Source: an uncultured Oscillospiraceae bacterium (lineage in GTDB: Bacteria > Bacillota > Clostridia > Oscillospirales > Oscillospiraceae). Taken from it: a stretch of 29,673 nt of DNA. How positions within the stretch are numbered: position 1 is the first letter of the stretch; each line of letters begins with the position of its first letter. Both the position numbers and the translations under genes were made by a program. The notes beneath the pieces were generated by a model. It was given only the letters and a program-made list of their open reading frames with translations. It was not told the origin of the DNA and did not search any database. Where the stretch lies: positions 1-29,673 of the forward strand of contig CAJUPS010000037.1 of the NCBI GenBank assembly GCA_910588045.1, read 5' to 3'. This document shows, in pieces, positions 1 to 7,578 of the stretch.

Positions 1-60
1 CGATTAGTTGCCGTTTTTTCTAACCAGACGGCCATTATCAAGCCCCTTACCGGGCACAAA
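1..60 (-). promoter_or_regulatory. Upstream region of a further SLH gene lying left of the window
   Basis: This stretch matches 7007-7066 and 13769-13819, which lie directly upstream of the two SLH start codons at 6954 and 13716. By the same spacing a third SLH start codon should lie 53 bp outside the left edge. The shared part contains, on the minus strand, a GATAAT that could be a -10 box with a poor -35. The role is inferred from the alignment; the gene itself is not visible. Confidence 0.6.
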
Positions 61-104
61 AAACCGGCTGAAACCGCTGCGGCACAGCAGTTTCAGCCGG
101 TTTT
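61..104. terminator. Bidirectional hairpin between divergent genes (unit 1)
   Basis: A perfect inverted repeat with arms AAACCGGCTGAAACCGCTG and CAGCAGTTTCAGCCGGTTT is separated by five bases. T runs follow on both strands. It stands between the leftward SLH gene and the rightward promoter at 146, and probably insulates the divergent transcripts. The copy at 7067-7110 is nearly identical. Confidence 0.7.
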
Positions 105-145
105 GGCTTGGTAGCAGGGAGGAAAAATCCGAGAATGGCGTAGAA

Positions 146-174
146 TTGACAAAAGTGGGAGTATCTGGTAAGAT
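146..174 (+). promoter_or_regulatory. Sigma-A promoter, unit 1
   Basis: The -35 box TTGACA (146-151) and -10 box TAAGAT (169-174) are separated by 17 bases, close to consensus. The promoter is conserved in unit 2. It would transcribe the 27-codon ORF and, if read-through occurs, the fibre-like gene at 572, with a leader of about 390 bases. Confidence 0.8.
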
Positions 175-234
175 GGTTTTAGCCCCCGGCATGGGACGGG
201 GCGCTGCGAGAACACTTTGGTGAGCGGTCGGCCA

Positions 235-253
235 CACCCTCCGAGAGGAGGTG
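235..253 (+). promoter_or_regulatory. Hairpin enclosing the ribosome binding site of the 27-codon ORF (unit 1)
   Basis: CACCCTCC (235-242) can pair with GGAGGTG (247-253) around a GAGA tetraloop, with one C bulged. The 3' arm is the Shine-Dalgarno sequence, seven bases before the ATG at 259. Translation of the small ORF would therefore need this hairpin to open. It is conserved at 7241-7259. The regulatory role is inference. Confidence 0.5.
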
Positions 254-258
254 AAGCC

Positions 259-342
259 ATGTCTATCAATGTCACCGTACATTGGCGCGGATACGTGTTT
301 ACTTTTCGCGTAACAAAGGACAACCGCCACCCGGCCCGGTGA
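259..342 (+). CDS. 27-residue small protein, DNRHPAR-ending family (unit 1)
   Basis: This short ORF begins MSINVTVHWRGY and ends KDNRHPAR. A strong GGAGG sits seven bases upstream and a good promoter lies at 146. The middle alternates hydrophobic and polar residues like a beta strand; the end is basic. The same peptide is encoded at 7265-7348, and related C-terminal ends occur without a start codon at 1703-1762 and 8704-8736. Its last seven codons form the 5' arm of a hairpin (320-349) and its stop codon lies in the 3' arm, so a translating ribosome would open that hairpin. It may be a leader peptide controlling the downstream gene, or a functional tiny protein. I do not recognise the family, and the function is unknown. 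Confidence 0.6.
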   Translation: MSINVTVHWRGYVFTFRVTKDNRHPAR

Positions 343-448
343 CGGTTGTTCTATCGAAATAACCTAACCAATTAGGGCTGACCGCTGATCGCAGCGCCCT
401 ATTCTAGTTTTATTATATCCTCCCGGACTGGCGTTGTCAAGTCCGGGA
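320..448 (+). ncRNA. Three-hairpin RNA element, copy 1
   Basis: Three successive hairpins are seen. h1 (320-349) has arms ACAACCGCCACC and GGTGACGGTTGT with one C-A mismatch. h2 (375-399) has an outer GGG/CCC stem, a five-base 5' bulge and an inner CGCTG/CAGCG stem. h3 (421-448) has arms TCCCGGACT and AGTCCGGGA, followed by a T-rich stretch. The same order and spacing recur at 1740, 7326 and 8714. Compensating changes in h2 and h3 argue for RNA structure. h3 resembles a terminator. Function is unknown; candidates are a cis-regulatory leader or a terminator cluster of the small ORF. Confidence 0.55.
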
Positions 449-507
449 TTTCTTCTGCCCTGCATTTTTGTATATTCCGCCGTTGCACGAACCACGGCAA
501 CCTTCCG

Positions 508-537
508 CCGGTACACACCTAGTGTGTACCGGTTTTT
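508..537 (+). terminator. Intrinsic terminator inside the leader of the fibre-like gene (unit 1)
   Basis: The perfect 11-bp stem CCGGTACACAC/GTGTGTACCGG has a CTA loop and is followed by five T residues. It lies only 19 bases before the ribosome binding site of the gene at 572, downstream of the promoter at 146. A terminator in this place suggests attenuation; alternatively the palindrome could bind a repressor. It is identical at 7515-7544. Confidence 0.65.
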
Positions 538-571
538 CATCGGTAACTCAAATCAAAAAGGAGATCTTTAT

Positions 572-1654
572 ATGAACTACACAGAAAACTATCATCTGCC
601 CCAGTGGGTCAAATCCGACCGGATTATAATGGAGGACTTTAACCAGATGTGTGCCGACATCGACGGTGAATTGTCAAGTCTCAGTGACAATCTGGCAAAA
701 AATGCGCAAGCGGCGGAAGCACTTGGGCAACACAGCGACGCACAGGATCGCCTGCTCATGCGGCGAATGCTCCGGCTGGCATACAATCAATACCTGGTGC
801 AGCAGAGTATGGAGCCGTTCCCTCAGGGAACAAGCATGTTCTATCAGAACGGCATTAGAGATCTGACAGCGGACACGGCCGGAGGAGAATGGGAGGGCGC
901 TCGGTTCGTGGGAAGTGGAACCGAAAGCGTGACCCTCCAGACTTTTTTCTCAAAATATGCCAAGCAGATCTCTCCTCTGCGGCTGGACAGCGTGAATCCA
1001 TCCGCCAACAGACCGCTGGAGGTGGAAATCTGTGTTCCGGCGACAACGCGGCTTGAATATTTCTTAATCAGTGGAAATTTCTCTGAGAACCACACCAGAA
1101 CCCCTACTCCATGCCTGCTGACCCTGACCAATCAGGATAACGGGGAGGTGGAGCAGCGTCTGGAAATGCGAGCGGTGCCAGGCGGCGCGGAAAGCGGATA
1201 TATGAGCATGGATAATCCTTCCTTTTTCCTCTATTTCCATGTGGGCACCCATTACCTGCTGAAGCTGGAACCTATTGGTGATTCGTCGTTCAGCTGCGAG
1301 CTGAATTTCGGATACCACAGCAATCTCGGCAAGATCGACAGCAGCTGGGGCGGCAGAGTCAGCACACTGAACGTCTCAGCTGCCATAGATGGAATCTCGG
1401 AGAGCAGTTTTGGATTGTTGATGGTACAGTGCAAGGCGGGCGGGCCGGATGGCAGGCTGACCGTAACATGGGACGGTCAGGAGGTGACGCCAGACTATGT
1501 CCGACCAATCAAAAATCAAAAGGGGCTGGAGCTCCGGCAGATGTATTTCTTCCGGACCGGCAGCATTCCGGCGAAAAGCAATTTCTCCGTTCACTTTGAC
1601 TGTGGGAAGCAGGGGAGCATTTGGTTCCAGGAGTGGGGGGCTATCCTGCTGTAA
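572..1654 (+). CDS. Phage tail-fibre-like protein, unit 1
   Basis: A protein of 360 residues. The ATG at 572 follows AAAGGAGA (556-563); an ATG further upstream at 434 has no ribosome binding site and would run through the leader hairpins. The N-terminus (NYHLPQW, then EDFNQMCADID) resembles the opening of many Firmicutes phage tail-fibre or baseplate-attached proteins, followed by a helical stretch to about residue 70. The central and C-terminal parts look beta-rich and end in EWGAILL. No signal peptide or membrane segment is seen. The paralogue at 7579 shares both ends but has a diverged middle, as expected for a variable binding protein. It converges on the SLH gene. A tail fibre or receptor-binding role is inferred from the N-terminal motif only; it could equally be a host protein of phage origin. 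Confidence 0.75.
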   Translation: MNYTENYHLPQWVKSDRIIMEDFNQMCADIDGELSSLSDNLAKNAQAAEALGQHSDAQDRLLMRRMLRLAYNQYLVQQSMEPFPQGTSMFYQNGIRDLTADTAGGEWEGARFVGSGTESVTLQTFFSKYAKQISPLRLDSVNPSANRPLEVEICVPATTRLEYFLISGNFSENHTRTPTPCLLTLTNQDNGEVEQRLEMRAVPGGAESGYMSMDNPSFFLYFHVGTHYLLKLEPIGDSSFSCELNFGYHSNLGKIDSSWGGRVSTLNVSAAIDGISESSFGLLMVQCKAGGPDGRLTVTWDGQEVTPDYVRPIKNQKGLELRQMYFFRTGSIPAKSNFSVHFDCGKQGSIWFQEWGAILL

Positions 1655-1660
1655 AGCAAA

Positions 1661-1703
1661 AAAGCCAGAGAGGTCCAGCACAACGCCGGACCTCTCTGGC
1701 TTT
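1661..1703 (+). terminator. Hairpin after the fibre-like gene, unit 1
   Basis: Arms AAAGCCAGAGAGGTCC and GGACCTCTCTGGCTTT form a perfect 16-bp stem beginning six bases after the stop codon. The T run is short (CTTT), so it may act as a terminator or protect the mRNA end. Confidence 0.65.
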
Positions 1704-1762
1704 ACGGATTTACCGTAACGATTCGGATCAAGAAACGGGACAACCGCCACCCTGCCCGGTGA
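1703..1762 (+). pseudogene. Remnant of the DNRHPAR small ORF, copy B
   Basis: The frame reads YGFTVTIRIKKRDNRHPAR and then TGA, clearly like the end of the 27-residue peptide at 259 (GYVFTFRVTKDNRHPAR). There is no start codon or ribosome binding site. The frame is in phase with the preceding gene, whose TAA is at 1652-1654. It is probably a remnant or a sequence kept for its RNA structure. Confidence 0.45.
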
Positions 1763-1877
1763 CGGTTGTCAGTTTTTAACTTAAACAACTGATTTTCCTG
1801 GGTCAGCCGCTTATCGCAGCGCCCCGAATCTGTTTATAGTATACCCGGTCGGGCTTGATTTGTCAGGTCCGCCGGGT
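1740..1877 (+). ncRNA. Three-hairpin RNA element, copy 2
   Basis: h1 is at 1740-1769 with the same arms as copy 1 and a different loop. h2 is at 1800-1824 (GGG/CCC outer, CGCT/AGCG inner, loop TATCGC). h3 is at 1843-1877 (ACCCGG/CCGGGT outer arms, changed on both sides compared with copy 1). It lies downstream of the fibre-like gene and upstream of the convergent SLH terminator, so it is in a 3' region and not a leader. Confidence 0.5.
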
Positions 1878-1906
1878 GTTTATTGCGTTGAGGCTCTGGA
1901 TAGGGC

Positions 1907-1939
1907 GACCCCCCAAGGGCGGGTCGCCCTTGAGGGGTC
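1907..1939 (-). terminator. Hairpin at the end of SLH gene 1
   Basis: Arms GACCCCCCAAGGGC and GCCCTTGAGGGGTC pair over 14 positions with one mismatch and a five-base loop, 32 bases beyond the SLH stop codon. A second, mutually exclusive pairing (GGGCGACCC with GGGTCGCCC, 1903-1929) is also possible. No clear T run follows. Confidence 0.55.
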
Positions 1940-1971
1940 TGGTTTATACTAGGAACACGAAAGCAGATAGA

Positions 1972-4900
1972 TCAGTTCTGAGGACCAACGTTCAGGGTGT
2001 AGGAAGTTGTTTTGCCCTTGAAGGTAACTTCCACAGTGTAACGGCCAGCAGCCAGAGGCGTGCTGAGGTCGGAACCATCGATCTTTCCATACTGATCAAG
2101 AATGACCTGAGTGTACCACATAGCGTGTCCCCCGAGAGGTTCGACAACAACAGTCCCCCCGTTCTGAACAATAGGCTGACCGTTTGCATCCTTGATGGTA
2201 TACGCCATCTGATCATTCAGCACAGCGCCGTCGACCACAAATGCGATGCAGCTCCATGCATCCTTCTTAGTGTTGTCGTTCGCCCAGAAGCCGTTGTCTG
2301 TCTCAACGGTGTACACACCGGCAGGATATGCTTTAACGAAGTTGCTGAAAGCAGTATTCGTAAAGTTCCCCGCGTTAATAGCGCCGGAACTGGTGCTGAC
2401 GGTGTAGGCAACCAAAACGTTAATGGTCGTGGCACCAGACACACTGGAAACGGTCCAAGTGTTGTCACTGGTTTTGCTCACAGTAGCGGTCGCAGTAGCA
2501 GGAGCAACACCAATAACCCGATAGCCAGCAGCGGGGGTAACGGTCACAGTGGTGCTGCCAGTGCTTGCAACTACGGTTGGATCAGCAATAGCAATCGTAG
2601 CGGCAGCCGGAACGTCGGTGTAAATGGGATTGGCAGCACTCGAGTTTGTAATCCCATCGCTGTTGCCAGTAATCATCCGCACAGTACCAGCGGTGACAGT
2701 ATGGCTGGCCGCAGCAGTGACGGTAATCACGGCCTGGCCGGTGATGATACCAGTGACAGTGAAGGTGCCATCGTTGTTCTTGGTGACCTTGCCGTCCTTG
2801 ACACCAGCGGTGAAAACAATGTCATCCGCCGTGATCAGCTCGTTAGCGACAGGAGTCACGGTGACGGTGAAAGGAGCGTTCTCCGCAGCAGACAGGGGAG
2901 CGAAGCCACCAGTGGTCAGAGCGGTAGCGGCCTGGGTCTTCGTTACGCCGCTGGCGTCGTAGGTGGAAGCCGAAACCGTGGAGGTATAGTTAGCAGTACC
3001 CTTGACGGTCAGGCCGAAGCCACTGTTGGTATAGTTCGCGAGGATGGTTACATCGCCGCTGAGACTATCCTCACCATAGCTGTTGTAAGTCTTGGTGATC
3101 GCAGTATTTGTAGGATCGCCATCCTTATACACAGCACTGAGCGTGTAGCCAGGCAGAGCCAGCTCGTCAGCGGAGATGGACCAGCCCTTAGCAGCATCGG
3201 TCTTCTTGACCTTGATCTCAATGTCCTTGACACCGTCGATAGCAGTACCGTCAGCAGAAGTAGTAGCGCCAGTCACGTGCTTGATGGTAACAGTCCAGCT
3301 CTCGGTATCGGCAACGGGACGCTGCTCATTCATGATCCGTGCCCACAGGCCATCGGTAACGTTGGGATTAAGCTCGCTGCCGTTCTTCAGCCAGGAAGCG
3401 GTGCTGTTCCACAGAGCAGTGTTGTCCACCAGGTCGTTGTTGCCGTTGATGTTGCTGCCCAGGTCAACGATGAAGCTGGCCTTCTGGACGTTGGTGTTCT
3501 GATCACCAGAGCCGACCCAGATGATGCGGTCGTTGGCCTTGACCTTGCTGTAAACGGTGTTGTTGAAGTAGAGGTTGTTGGCCTCGTAGTAAGTGTGGTA
3601 GCTGGTCTCGTTGGTATCGCCTTCCCAGGTGATGCTGTAGACCTTGCCATCGGCGATGCTGACCTGAGCCTCGACCTTCAGCATATCCACGCCATTGACC
3701 TTCTCGGTTTTACCAGTCATGTTGACGGGGATGTAGGCGGCGGTAGCCAGATCGACCTCACGGGCCACAGTACCGGCGAAGATACCGGCCTTGTTGAAGT
3801 CCTTGGTGATCTTCTCGATGGCGGCGGCAGTCATAACGCCCTCGACAGGAGCGGACTCGTTGTACAGGCGATAGAAGCCGTAGCCAGTGCCATCAGAGGT
3901 ATTCCAGCCAAAGCCGGTCCTGGAGTTGTAGCCCCAGCTATCCCACCAGTTGCTGCCGTTGCCCCAAGCCAGGTTGGCGGGAACGAGCTGGACCTTAGCG
4001 GGATCGGTCTTGTTGTTGAGCGTGTCGATGGTCACACCAGTGGCGCTCTGCACGTTCTGGTTGTAAGTGTAGTACGCCAGGGAGATGCTGGTCTCGGACA
4101 AATCGTCCCACTTCTCAACTTCGAAGACCAGGACATCAGCGATCCAGTAGTTCGTCCCGATGTTACCAGCGGTGTTGCCGCTGCCGGTGGTGGTGTTGCG
4201 CGCTACAGCGTAAGCGGCATGGATGCTGCCAACGGTGTCAGCGTTCAGGGCGGGCATATTGGCGTAGCCCTTGAAATACTTCACACCACCGTCATAGACG
4301 ACGTAGATCTGGGTGTTGTTGTCGGCGTTGACAACGCGGTTGTAGTCCTGCTGATACTGAGCACTACCGCCAACAGGGAAGCTGACGGCGCCCTTGGCGA
4401 CGTTGTTCCGGGTCAGCTGGATGTAATCCACAGCGTAGTCGTTGGCGTTGCGCTGGTTGGAAGCCTCGCCCTTCTGGTTGAGACGGACCTTGGCAGCGCC
4501 GTTGATGGTGGCGTTGTCGCCATCAATGTTGACCACAGCCACATTAGTGAAGCTGGTGGTGGGATCGGTGGGAACCGGGTTGCCAGAGTTGGCCTGAGTG
4601 GCGCCAATGTAGTTCTGCTTGCCATAGTCGAACTCAGTGCTGCCATTGAGAGCGGTGATCGGGCTGACCTTCTGCAGGCTGTTCCGCCAGTAGGTCAGGT
4701 TGGCAGCGCCTAGGGTGGGCGCAACGCGCACGGGAGTCATGCCACCCCAAGTCACACCCAGGTGGGCAATGGCGGGCTGCAGCCAGTTATAGTAGCTGCC
4801 GGTCTGGGCCAGATTGGTGATCTGGGTCCAGGCAGCCAGGCCGCGGAGCTCGGTGTTGCGGTTGGCCAGGTTGTACTCCTTCTTGATGAGCGTGCCATCC

Positions 4901-6954
4901 TCGTTGGGCATGACCAGCTCGACGGTCATGGGCCAATCCTGGACCATGTTGCCCTGGGCATTGTTGGTATAGTACAGCTCGGTGACCAGAGCGTACTGGG
5001 TGCCGCCGGGCAGACGGTAAGCGCGGACGAAGCCGAACTTATCCAGGAACATCTCATATGTGGTCTTGGGAGCCATGGAGGCGAGGAGATTCTGCATCGT
5101 GGTGTTGTTCCAGATGCCGGACTGGCCGTAGGTATTGCCATCGGTGGCAGTGATCTCATCGGCCTTGTAGTTGTAGTTGGTCGCCTCAGTGGTGACGGTC
5201 TCGGGCTTGCTCACCAGGAACTGGTTGTCGATGTAAGCAGCCAGGACGATGTCGCCCACGGCCACATCACGCTCGATGGCCTCGTCATCCTTCATATAGC
5301 GGACGGTGTAATCCCAGCTCTGATGGGTATGATCGTCGTCATCGAAGTTCTGGAGGCGCACATCCGTAGCCGTGTTCTGGGCATTGTCCCAGGAATACTG
5401 GATAACGGTGTTGCCAGCCTTGTTGGTGTAGGTGCTGACGGCCTCGGTCAGAGCGTACTGGGTCAGGAAAGCGTACTCAGCGTTGCCGTCGCCGTTGTTG
5501 TCGATGAACTTGACCCACTCGCCGTTCTCGGAAGAGGCCCAATTCTTATCGCTCACGATGGGGTTAACATAGGTATCAACAAACTGGTTGTAGGAGATCT
5601 TGTCAGAGATGTCATCCTTGGTCTGGGTGCCGACGAACACCTGACCGATCTCGTTACGAGGAAGGAGCTGGTCCACATCTGCGCCCCAAACACCATTGGA
5701 CGTGGTGAAAATGGTGTAGATATTGTTCATATCCGTCAGGGTGATGGGATCGCCAGCCTTGATGGCCTTGTTGTAGTTGTACCAATAGTAAGTAGCGCCG
5801 TTGTCATGAGTATGGCCGCTCCCGCTGATCGGATTGGCATCGGTGAGGTATCTGCCGCCATTGTCTCTGGTATAAGCAGTAGCCTCGTCAGCCGTCATAT
5901 CCAGAAGGATGGTGTACTCAATGCGCCAGTCGGAGGTGTAGTATCCGGTGGGCTCGAAGTTGGTGTAATACTCCGTATTGGCCGTCTCGTTCAGGCCGGA
6001 AGCATCACGGAACTTGGCAGCGGTACGGATGTCAACACTCGCGCCGTACTCCTTGGTAGTGTTCTTGCCGGTGTCGGCGATTTCGAGCACCTTGGAGACA
6101 TTCTGGGTGTACACCACGCGGCTCTCGCCGATGTCGGTGATCTTGGTGGTGATGTTCAGCGTGCGGACATTGTCCTCACCCTCGACCTGGATCTGGGTCT
6201 TGCCCTCGGGCAGTACCGCAGGGGTGTTCAGGTCAGCGAACTCGTTGGCCATGACAACGCCCTCGATCTCCTCCAGGCCCAGGTTCTCCTTACCGAGGGT
6301 CTTGCCGTTCTTGACGTAGCCGTTGAGAACGGTGTAGTCGACCATCTCGGTGAGCAGGGCACGGAAGAGGATCTCGGCAACCAGCTCACGGGGAGCGTTG
6401 GAGCCCAGCTGGGCCTCCATGACGTTGTCGATGATGCCGATCTCCTTAGCCTTGGCGGCGGTGTTGATCTCCCACTGGGGACCCTCAAACTCGCCGTTGC
6501 GGCCGTAGCCCATGGCGCGCAGGATCATGGCCAGGGTGGCGTAACCGGAGATCTTCCCGTTGGGGTTGAACTTGGAAGCGCTCTCGCCCTTGATGATCTG
6601 AGCGTTGTGGCAGTAGTTGATGTAACCACGGGCCCACTCAGCCTTGTCCAGGTCGGTGAAGCTGGTGGTCATGTTGGTGTAGATGGAAGCCTGGGCATCC
6701 TCGGCGTCGCCGGTGGCGATACGATAGATGATGGTGGCAACCTCTGCACGGGTGATCTCACCCTTGGGACGGAAGGTGTTGTCTTCGGCATAGCCCTTGA
6801 AGACCTTCAAGCCCTCCAGGACGTTCACGGCGGTCTGGTAGTTTTCACTAATGTCAGACGCATCCTTGAAGTCCGCGGCGCTGGCGGTAGCCATGAGCGA
6901 GAGGCTCATAACGAGGGCCAGCACCAGTGCGAGAATCTTCTTGAGATTTCTCAT
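1972..6954 (-). CDS. Secreted SLH-domain S-layer-type protein 1 (1660 aa)
   Basis: A signal peptide (residues 1 to about 27, MRNLKKILAL then a hydrophobic stretch ending ATASA) is followed by SLH domains at about 29-80 (with GEITRAEVA), 99-149, and a degenerate third at about 160-205. SLH domains anchor proteins to wall polysaccharide in Gram-positive bacteria. The remaining ~1400 residues are Thr/Asn/Asp/Tyr-rich and beta-like, almost free of cysteine, with Ig-like or InlB-B-like repeats near residues 1230-1500. No sorting motif or catalytic motif is seen. The start has GGAGG eight bases upstream. The first 200 codons are DNA-identical to the gene at 8932-13716. It is probably an S-layer or major surface protein. 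Confidence 0.93.
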   Translation of the reverse strand: MRNLKKILALVLALVMSLSLMATASAADFKDASDISENYQTAVNVLEGLKVFKGYAEDNTFRPKGEITRAEVATIIYRIATGDAEDAQASIYTNMTTSFTDLDKAEWARGYINYCHNAQIIKGESASKFNPNGKISGYATLAMILRAMGYGRNGEFEGPQWEINTAAKAKEIGIIDNVMEAQLGSNAPRELVAEILFRALLTEMVDYTVLNGYVKNGKTLGKENLGLEEIEGVVMANEFADLNTPAVLPEGKTQIQVEGEDNVRTLNITTKITDIGESRVVYTQNVSKVLEIADTGKNTTKEYGASVDIRTAAKFRDASGLNETANTEYYTNFEPTGYYTSDWRIEYTILLDMTADEATAYTRDNGGRYLTDANPISGSGHTHDNGATYYWYNYNKAIKAGDPITLTDMNNIYTIFTTSNGVWGADVDQLLPRNEIGQVFVGTQTKDDISDKISYNQFVDTYVNPIVSDKNWASSENGEWVKFIDNNGDGNAEYAFLTQYALTEAVSTYTNKAGNTVIQYSWDNAQNTATDVRLQNFDDDDHTHQSWDYTVRYMKDDEAIERDVAVGDIVLAAYIDNQFLVSKPETVTTEATNYNYKADEITATDGNTYGQSGIWNNTTMQNLLASMAPKTTYEMFLDKFGFVRAYRLPGGTQYALVTELYYTNNAQGNMVQDWPMTVELVMPNEDGTLIKKEYNLANRNTELRGLAAWTQITNLAQTGSYYNWLQPAIAHLGVTWGGMTPVRVAPTLGAANLTYWRNSLQKVSPITALNGSTEFDYGKQNYIGATQANSGNPVPTDPTTSFTNVAVVNIDGDNATINGAAKVRLNQKGEASNQRNANDYAVDYIQLTRNNVAKGAVSFPVGGSAQYQQDYNRVVNADNNTQIYVVYDGGVKYFKGYANMPALNADTVGSIHAAYAVARNTTTGSGNTAGNIGTNYWIADVLVFEVEKWDDLSETSISLAYYTYNQNVQSATGVTIDTLNNKTDPAKVQLVPANLAWGNGSNWWDSWGYNSRTGFGWNTSDGTGYGFYRLYNESAPVEGVMTAAAIEKITKDFNKAGIFAGTVAREVDLATAAYIPVNMTGKTEKVNGVDMLKVEAQVSIADGKVYSITWEGDTNETSYHTYYEANNLYFNNTVYSKVKANDRIIWVGSGDQNTNVQKASFIVDLGSNINGNNDLVDNTALWNSTASWLKNGSELNPNVTDGLWARIMNEQRPVADTESWTVTIKHVTGATTSADGTAIDGVKDIEIKVKKTDAAKGWSISADELALPGYTLSAVYKDGDPTNTAITKTYNSYGEDSLSGDVTILANYTNSGFGLTVKGTANYTSTVSASTYDASGVTKTQAATALTTGGFAPLSAAENAPFTVTVTPVANELITADDIVFTAGVKDGKVTKNNDGTFTVTGIITGQAVITVTAAASHTVTAGTVRMITGNSDGITNSSAANPIYTDVPAAATIAIADPTVVASTGSTTVTVTPAAGYRVIGVAPATATATVSKTSDNTWTVSSVSGATTINVLVAYTVSTSSGAINAGNFTNTAFSNFVKAYPAGVYTVETDNGFWANDNTKKDAWSCIAFVVDGAVLNDQMAYTIKDANGQPIVQNGGTVVVEPLGGHAMWYTQVILDQYGKIDGSDLSTPLAAGRYTVEVTFKGKTTSYTLNVGPQN

Positions 6955-7057
6955 GGTGGATTTTTCCTCCTTTTAATTTTTTGAGGCGGAAAGTCTTGAA
7001 AACGACCGATTAGTTGCCGTTTTTTCTAACCAGACGGCCATTATCAAGCCCCTTACC
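6353..7057. repeat. 705-bp identical repeat, copy 1 (SLH N-terminus plus upstream)
   Basis: By direct comparison this is identical base for base to 13115-13819 (offset 6762). It covers codons 1-200 of the SLH gene, its ribosome binding site and about 100 bp upstream. The copies diverge immediately on both sides. At the right end 7007-7057 is also shared with positions 1-51. The pattern suggests recent duplication or gene conversion. Confidence 0.9.
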
Positions 7058-7066
7058 GGGCGTGAA
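6955..7066 (-). promoter_or_regulatory. SLH leader and candidate promoter (unit 1)
   Basis: On the minus strand the ribosome binding site AAAGGAGG precedes the SLH ATG. Further upstream GATAAT (complement of 7040-7045) could be a -10 box with a weak TTTTCA 17 bases upstream. The core is fully conserved upstream of all SLH copies, but the -35 match is poor, so the promoter is only a candidate. Confidence 0.35.
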
Positions 7067-7110
7067 AAACCGGCTGAAACCGCTGCGGCACAGCAGTTTC
7101 AGCCGGTTTT
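7067..7110. terminator. Bidirectional hairpin between divergent genes (unit 2)
   Basis: The same perfect inverted repeat as at 61-104, lying between the SLH start at 6954 and the rightward promoter at 7152. T runs occur on both strands. Confidence 0.7.
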
Positions 7111-7151
7111 GACTTGGTAGCAGGGAGGAAAAATCCGAGAATGGTGGAGAA

Positions 7152-7180
7152 TTGACAAAAGTGGGAGGATCTGGTAAGAT
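7152..7180 (+). promoter_or_regulatory. Sigma-A promoter, unit 2
   Basis: TTGACA (7152-7157) and TAAGAT (7175-7180) with a 17-base spacer, the same as in unit 1 apart from one spacer substitution. It drives the small ORF at 7265 and possibly the fibre-like gene at 7579. Confidence 0.8.
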
Positions 7181-7240
7181 GGTTTCAGCCCCCAGAATGG
7201 GACGGGGCGCTGCGTGAACACTTTGGTGAGCGGTCGGCCA

Positions 7241-7259
7241 CACCCTCCGAGAGGAGGTG
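7241..7259 (+). promoter_or_regulatory. Hairpin enclosing the ribosome binding site of the 27-codon ORF (unit 2)
   Basis: CACCCTCC pairs with GGAGGTG around GAGA exactly as at 235-253. The Shine-Dalgarno sequence (7253-7257) is in the 3' arm, seven bases before the ATG at 7265. Confidence 0.5.
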
Positions 7260-7264
7260 AAGCC

Positions 7265-7348
7265 ATGTCTATCAATGTCACCGTACATTGGCGCGGATAC
7301 GTATTTACTTTTCGCGTAACAAAGGACAACCGCCACCCGGCTCGGTGA
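7265..7348 (+). CDS. 27-residue small protein, DNRHPAR-ending family (unit 2)
   Basis: The encoded peptide is identical to that at 259-342 although the DNA differs at synonymous positions (GTG to GTA for valine 13, GCC to GCT for alanine 26). Promoter, sequestered ribosome binding site and overlap with hairpin h1 (7326-7355) are all kept. Two silent changes and no replacement are weak support for selection on the peptide. Function unknown; a leader peptide or a tiny functional protein are both possible. Confidence 0.6.
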   Translation: MSINVTVHWRGYVFTFRVTKDNRHPAR

Positions 7349-7455
7349 CGGTTGTCTGTTCTTAAGCAACAACTAAAATCGGGCTGACCGCTGATCGTAG
7401 CGCCCTATTCTGTTTTCTATTATATCCTCCCGGACTGGCGTTGTCAAGTCCGGGA
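7326..7455 (+). ncRNA. Three-hairpin RNA element, copy 3
   Basis: h1 is at 7326-7355, h2 at 7381-7405 (one arm base changed so that a G-C becomes a G-U pair) and h3 at 7428-7455 (TCCCGGACT/AGTCCGGGA, followed by TTTTC). Order and spacing match copy 1. It lies in the leader of the fibre-like gene at 7579. Confidence 0.55.
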
Positions 7456-7514
7456 TTTTCTACTGCTTGCATTTTTGTATATTCCACCGTTGCATGAACC
7501 ACGGCAACTTTCCG

Positions 7515-7544
7515 CCGGTACACACCTAGTGTGTACCGGTTTTT
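7515..7544 (+). terminator. Intrinsic terminator inside the leader of the fibre-like gene (unit 2)
   Basis: The 11-bp stem CCGGTACACAC/GTGTGTACCGG plus five T residues is identical to 508-537 and lies 18 bases before the AAAAGGAG ribosome binding site of the next gene. Its retention in both units suggests a regulatory purpose. Confidence 0.65.
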
Positions 7545-7578
7545 GATCGGTAACTCAAACAAAAAAGGAGAACTTTAT

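Noticed and set aside
434..571. Upstream extension of the fibre-like gene from ATG 434
   Set aside because: No ribosome binding site there; it would run through hairpins h3 and the terminator, while ATG 572 has a perfect site and a start conserved in unit 2.
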